From NCBI RefSeq assembly GCF_000012985.1, contig NC_007645.1, positions 2,324,501-2,388,500 of the forward strand: a stretch of 64,000 nucleotides of DNA, in the 5' to 3' direction. Under the pieces are notes generated by a model. It was not told the origin of the DNA and did not search any database. It saw only the letters and a list, made by a program, of their open reading frames with translations. Source of the DNA: Hahella chejuensis KCTC 2396 (GTDB lineage: Bacteria > Pseudomonadota > Gammaproteobacteria > Pseudomonadales > Oleiphilaceae). Below, one piece after another: positions 61,902 to 64,000 of this stretch (within the stretch, counting starts at the first letter, position 1; each line of letters starts with the position of its first letter). The translations under genes were made by a program, and so were the position numbers.

Positions 61902-64000
61902 CTATTGTTGTTCCATAAGCAAAAGACCTTCCACATGGACGCCAGGGTCGTCATATTGCTGCAAGTCGAATGAGCCGGCGAAGGCGTCTCCCGGCGCGAC
62001 GAAAATGCCGTTGAGATTGCCAGTGACACAGTCGCTGCAATTGACGGAACCGCTGATATTTCCGCTCAGCACATGAAGGTAGGCCTGGGCGTCCTGATAA
62101 GAGCCTGAGAGCTGGCTGTTCCAGTTCTGGCTGGCGGTGCTGATGTCCAGCAGGCCATTGCTGATGACGCCGCTATCGAAGTCCACTTGAAAAGAGCCGT
62201 TGACGGCGGTGACCGACCCGTCTGAACCGCTGCCGATAAAGTCGCCGGTGGTGGCGAAGTTTGCAGTTCCCGTCAGCTCGGTGGTGTTGGCGGCTTCCGC
62301 TGACAGCCAGTAGACCGAACGCTCCTCGGATTCGTAGACGTCGGGATGGGCTACATCGTCGTAAACGTGTATGCCGGCGGTGGCGGATGATTTCCATAGT
62401 CCCCAACTGATATTGCTGCGGCCGCCCACGCTGGGGTCAAATTTTTCCAGCACGGCGTCGCCGCGCCGCACTACAGTGTAAGGTTCGGGAAAGTTATCCG
62501 GGTCGAAAAACATGACAGTGGCGGGGGGGCTGCCGGAGCCAGGATCGTCTACATCCGGCAGGATGAAAACCGGCGCGCCGTTGGCGTCGAATACGATTTT
62601 CAGGTTAGCGGACTGGGAGCCGTCGATACTGCCGTAGCCATAAGTCCCTTCCATGATGCCGCCCAGCGTGCCGGCGATATCCGTGCTGGAGGCGGAGGAG
62701 GAGATGGGGGCATAGGTCACCAGACCAAACAGTAAGGTGACGTCTCCGGTGGTGGTGTAAAACTCCAGCTTGCCGGGGTTCTGCATGGACTCGCGTACGC
62801 CGATGGGCGCGCCGGAGAGAGACAGGTCGTCGTCAATATCGGCGATGAGGCCGGCCAGATCGGTAATATTGTCCTGCAGCATGATGGTGACGGTATTAAT
62901 CGGCGGCGCGCCGCCAGAGCTGCTGAAGGAATATTCGATATTGAACGTCACCGGGCCCGCGCTGGTGTAATCGAAAGGCGTGATCGTCTGGGGCGCGATG
63001 ATGGTGGCGAGCACTTCTTCGCCAGCTCCGGTCACCACGGCGGCGCCGAATATGCGGTCATTGATGAACTGCTCATATTCGGCGACGGTCAGGCGCGGGT
63101 CCTGAGTGGAGGGGCCGGAGTCGTCGTCAGGCGGTTCCGGCGTCAGCTCGCCGCTCAAGTCAGGGTTGGTGTCGGTGAAATTAGTGGTTTCCGGGTCGCT
63201 GACGAGGTTAACCGGATTGGATTCGGCAAGCGTCGTCGCAGAGATCAGTTCCGCGTCGCTGTTGTCGGTGCTGGCGGTTGTGTCATCGGTGAAACCATCG
63301 GGTGACGTTTTGACTTCGCCAGTCGCCGCTGTTTGGCCTGGCGAAGTCGATGTGCTTTCGCTTTCTTTATCAGTCTCCTCTGCGGAGTCGGCGTTGTTTG
63401 CGGTCGATCCCTGGGAGCGTGAGCGGCGGGCTTCCTTCGGGATGGGAATACTTTGCTGCATTTCAGGCGGCGCTTGTAAGAGGCCTTGCGGGGCCTGGCC
63501 GGGTGTAACGGCGGAGAAACGGAAGGCGACATCTTCGCCCAGGTCTAGGGCTCCGGCGGTATTCTCTATCCGCAGGCCACCTTGCCAGACTGCCAGCAGC
63601 AGCCTTTGTCCGCTGCCTTCCAGCGCTTCGTAGTGAGTGCCGCGGATACCTATGCTGGCCGCGTGGGTGGAGACTTTGTAGGCGTCGCTGTCGCCTTTGC
63701 CGATGGACCCTGTAATAGTGCGGAATCCCCCTTCCAGCAGCTGCATGATGGCGGCCCCGCCTTTATCCTCGTCTCCAGGCGAATATTCCTCAATGGTGAA
63801 GCGGGTGTTTTCCCGCAGCGTCATCAGGGCTTTGTCGGTGAATCTCAGTTGCAACATGGAGTCCGCCCCGGTAGTGAGCGTATCTCCCACATAAATAGCG
63901 GCGCGGCGGTTCAGCGGGCGTTCTTCGCCATTATTCCCCATCGCAGTGGCGTCGCCGCGGGACATAATTACTTTTCCCGCCTCTAATGGCGCAGCGCCGG
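61902..64000 (-). CDS. FecR-domain protein, 5' end outside window
   Basis: At least 699 residues; the frame is open past the internal ATG at 63965 to the right edge. The N-terminal FecR domain reads VIMSRGDATAMG, then LNRRAAIYVGDTLTTGADS and LLEGGFRTITGSIGKGDSDAYKV. A Ser/Thr/Glu-rich linker comes next (about residues 170-290), then a beta-rich region, and the last 170 residues (INGLLDISTASQNWN-like, GNLNGIFVAPGDAFAGSFDL) resemble transferrin-binding-protein-type beta barrels. Probably a surface or periplasmic sensor or adhesin. Confidence 0.8.
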   Translation of the reverse strand, partial: GAAPLEAGKVIMSRGDATAMGNNGEERPLNRRAAIYVGDTLTTGADSMLQLRFTDKALMTLRENTRFTIEEYSPGDEDKGGAAIMQLLEGGFRTITGSIGKGDSDAYKVSTHAASIGIRGTHYEALEGSGQRLLLAVWQGGLRIENTAGALDLGEDVAFRFSAVTPGQAPQGLLQAPPEMQQSIPIPKEARRSRSQGSTANNADSAEETDKESESTSTSPGQTAATGEVKTSPDGFTDDTTASTDNSDAELISATTLAESNPVNLVSDPETTNFTDTNPDLSGELTPEPPDDDSGPSTQDPRLTVAEYEQFINDRIFGAAVVTGAGEEVLATIIAPQTITPFDYTSAGPVTFNIEYSFSSSGGAPPINTVTIMLQDNITDLAGLIADIDDDLSLSGAPIGVRESMQNPGKLEFYTTTGDVTLLFGLVTYAPISSSASSTDIAGTLGGIMEGTYGYGSIDGSQSANLKIVFDANGAPVFILPDVDDPGSGSPPATVMFFDPDNFPEPYTVVRRGDAVLEKFDPSVGGRSNISWGLWKSSATAGIHVYDDVAHPDVYESEERSVYWLSAEAANTTELTGTANFATTGDFIGSGSDGSVTAVNGSFQVDFDSGVISNGLLDISTASQNWNSQLSGSYQDAQAYLHVLSGNISGSVNCSDCVTGNLNGIFVAPGDAFAGSFDLQQYDDPGVHVEGLLLMEQQ

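Overview
The window looks like the chromosome of a marine, respiratory gammaproteobacterium of the Hahella/Oceanospirillales type. Reasons: a complete ccoNOQP-ccoGHIS block with hemN behind FNR/Anr-type boxes, RhlB, PdxB, RlmM, DsbD, EpmC, AlaA and isocitrate lyase with pseudomonad-like sequences, a small protein resembling the PA1571 family, and moderate-GC coding sequence. The species assignment is an inference. I saw no rRNA, tRNA, CRISPR array, transposase or integrase.

Layout. 1-7.3 kb is an accessory patch of short genes on both strands, many AT-rich: the end of an unknown gene, a macro-domain protein, a trypsin-like lipoprotein, a frameshifted HEAT-like gene coupled to a small lipoprotein, a cupin and several orphans. 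7.4-8.6 kb holds a SAM methyltransferase divergent from an Rrf2 regulator. 8.8-19.1 kb is the cbb3 oxidase region, all on the minus strand: ccoN-O-Q-P, a terminator-like hairpin, ccoG-H-I-S, a TauE/DsbD_2-type membrane protein, then hemN. ccoN and hemN each have an Anr/FNR box at about -41.5 from a good -10 element. 19.4-25.9 kb carries a hydrolase, rlmM, an ABM-domain protein, tusA, an EamA transporter, dsbD and epmC. 25.9-29.5 kb is a two-gene McrBC-type restriction locus whose AAA protein carries an inserted EVE/PUA-like domain. 30.3-34.9 kb has rhlB, pdxB, a PilZ protein and htpX.

35.7-37.8 kb has a LysR regulator divergent from a class A (RTG-type) beta-lactamase. 38.4-42.1 kb has alaA, then msrB, a Tag-like glycosylase, a glutathione peroxidase and an OhrR/MarR regulator, which read as an oxidative and alkylation damage group. 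42.1-46 kb has a hybrid histidine kinase, a coiled-coil membrane protein and SixA. 46.1-54.9 kb is a nucleoside scavenging locus: BMP-type binding protein, two-domain ATPase, two permeases, a ribokinase-family kinase, a nucleoside hydrolase and a lipoprotein 5'-nucleotidase. Together these could strip phosphate from external nucleotides, import the nucleoside, split it and phosphorylate the ribose. 55-64 kb carries a 2OG-Fe(II) oxygenase, a phospholipase C/acid-phosphatase-like protein with a propeller-like tail and no signal peptide, a YezG/DUF600-like protein, aceA with a divergent LysR gene, a double cyclic-nucleotide-binding protein and a FecR-domain protein running off the right edge.

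The most interesting unexplained structures are a 43-bp hairpin repeat at two distant intergenic sites (8.7 and 58.1 kb), two matching palindromes upstream of mcrBC, a 7-bp tandem repeat before a hydrolase gene, and the FecR/cyclic-nucleotide pair.
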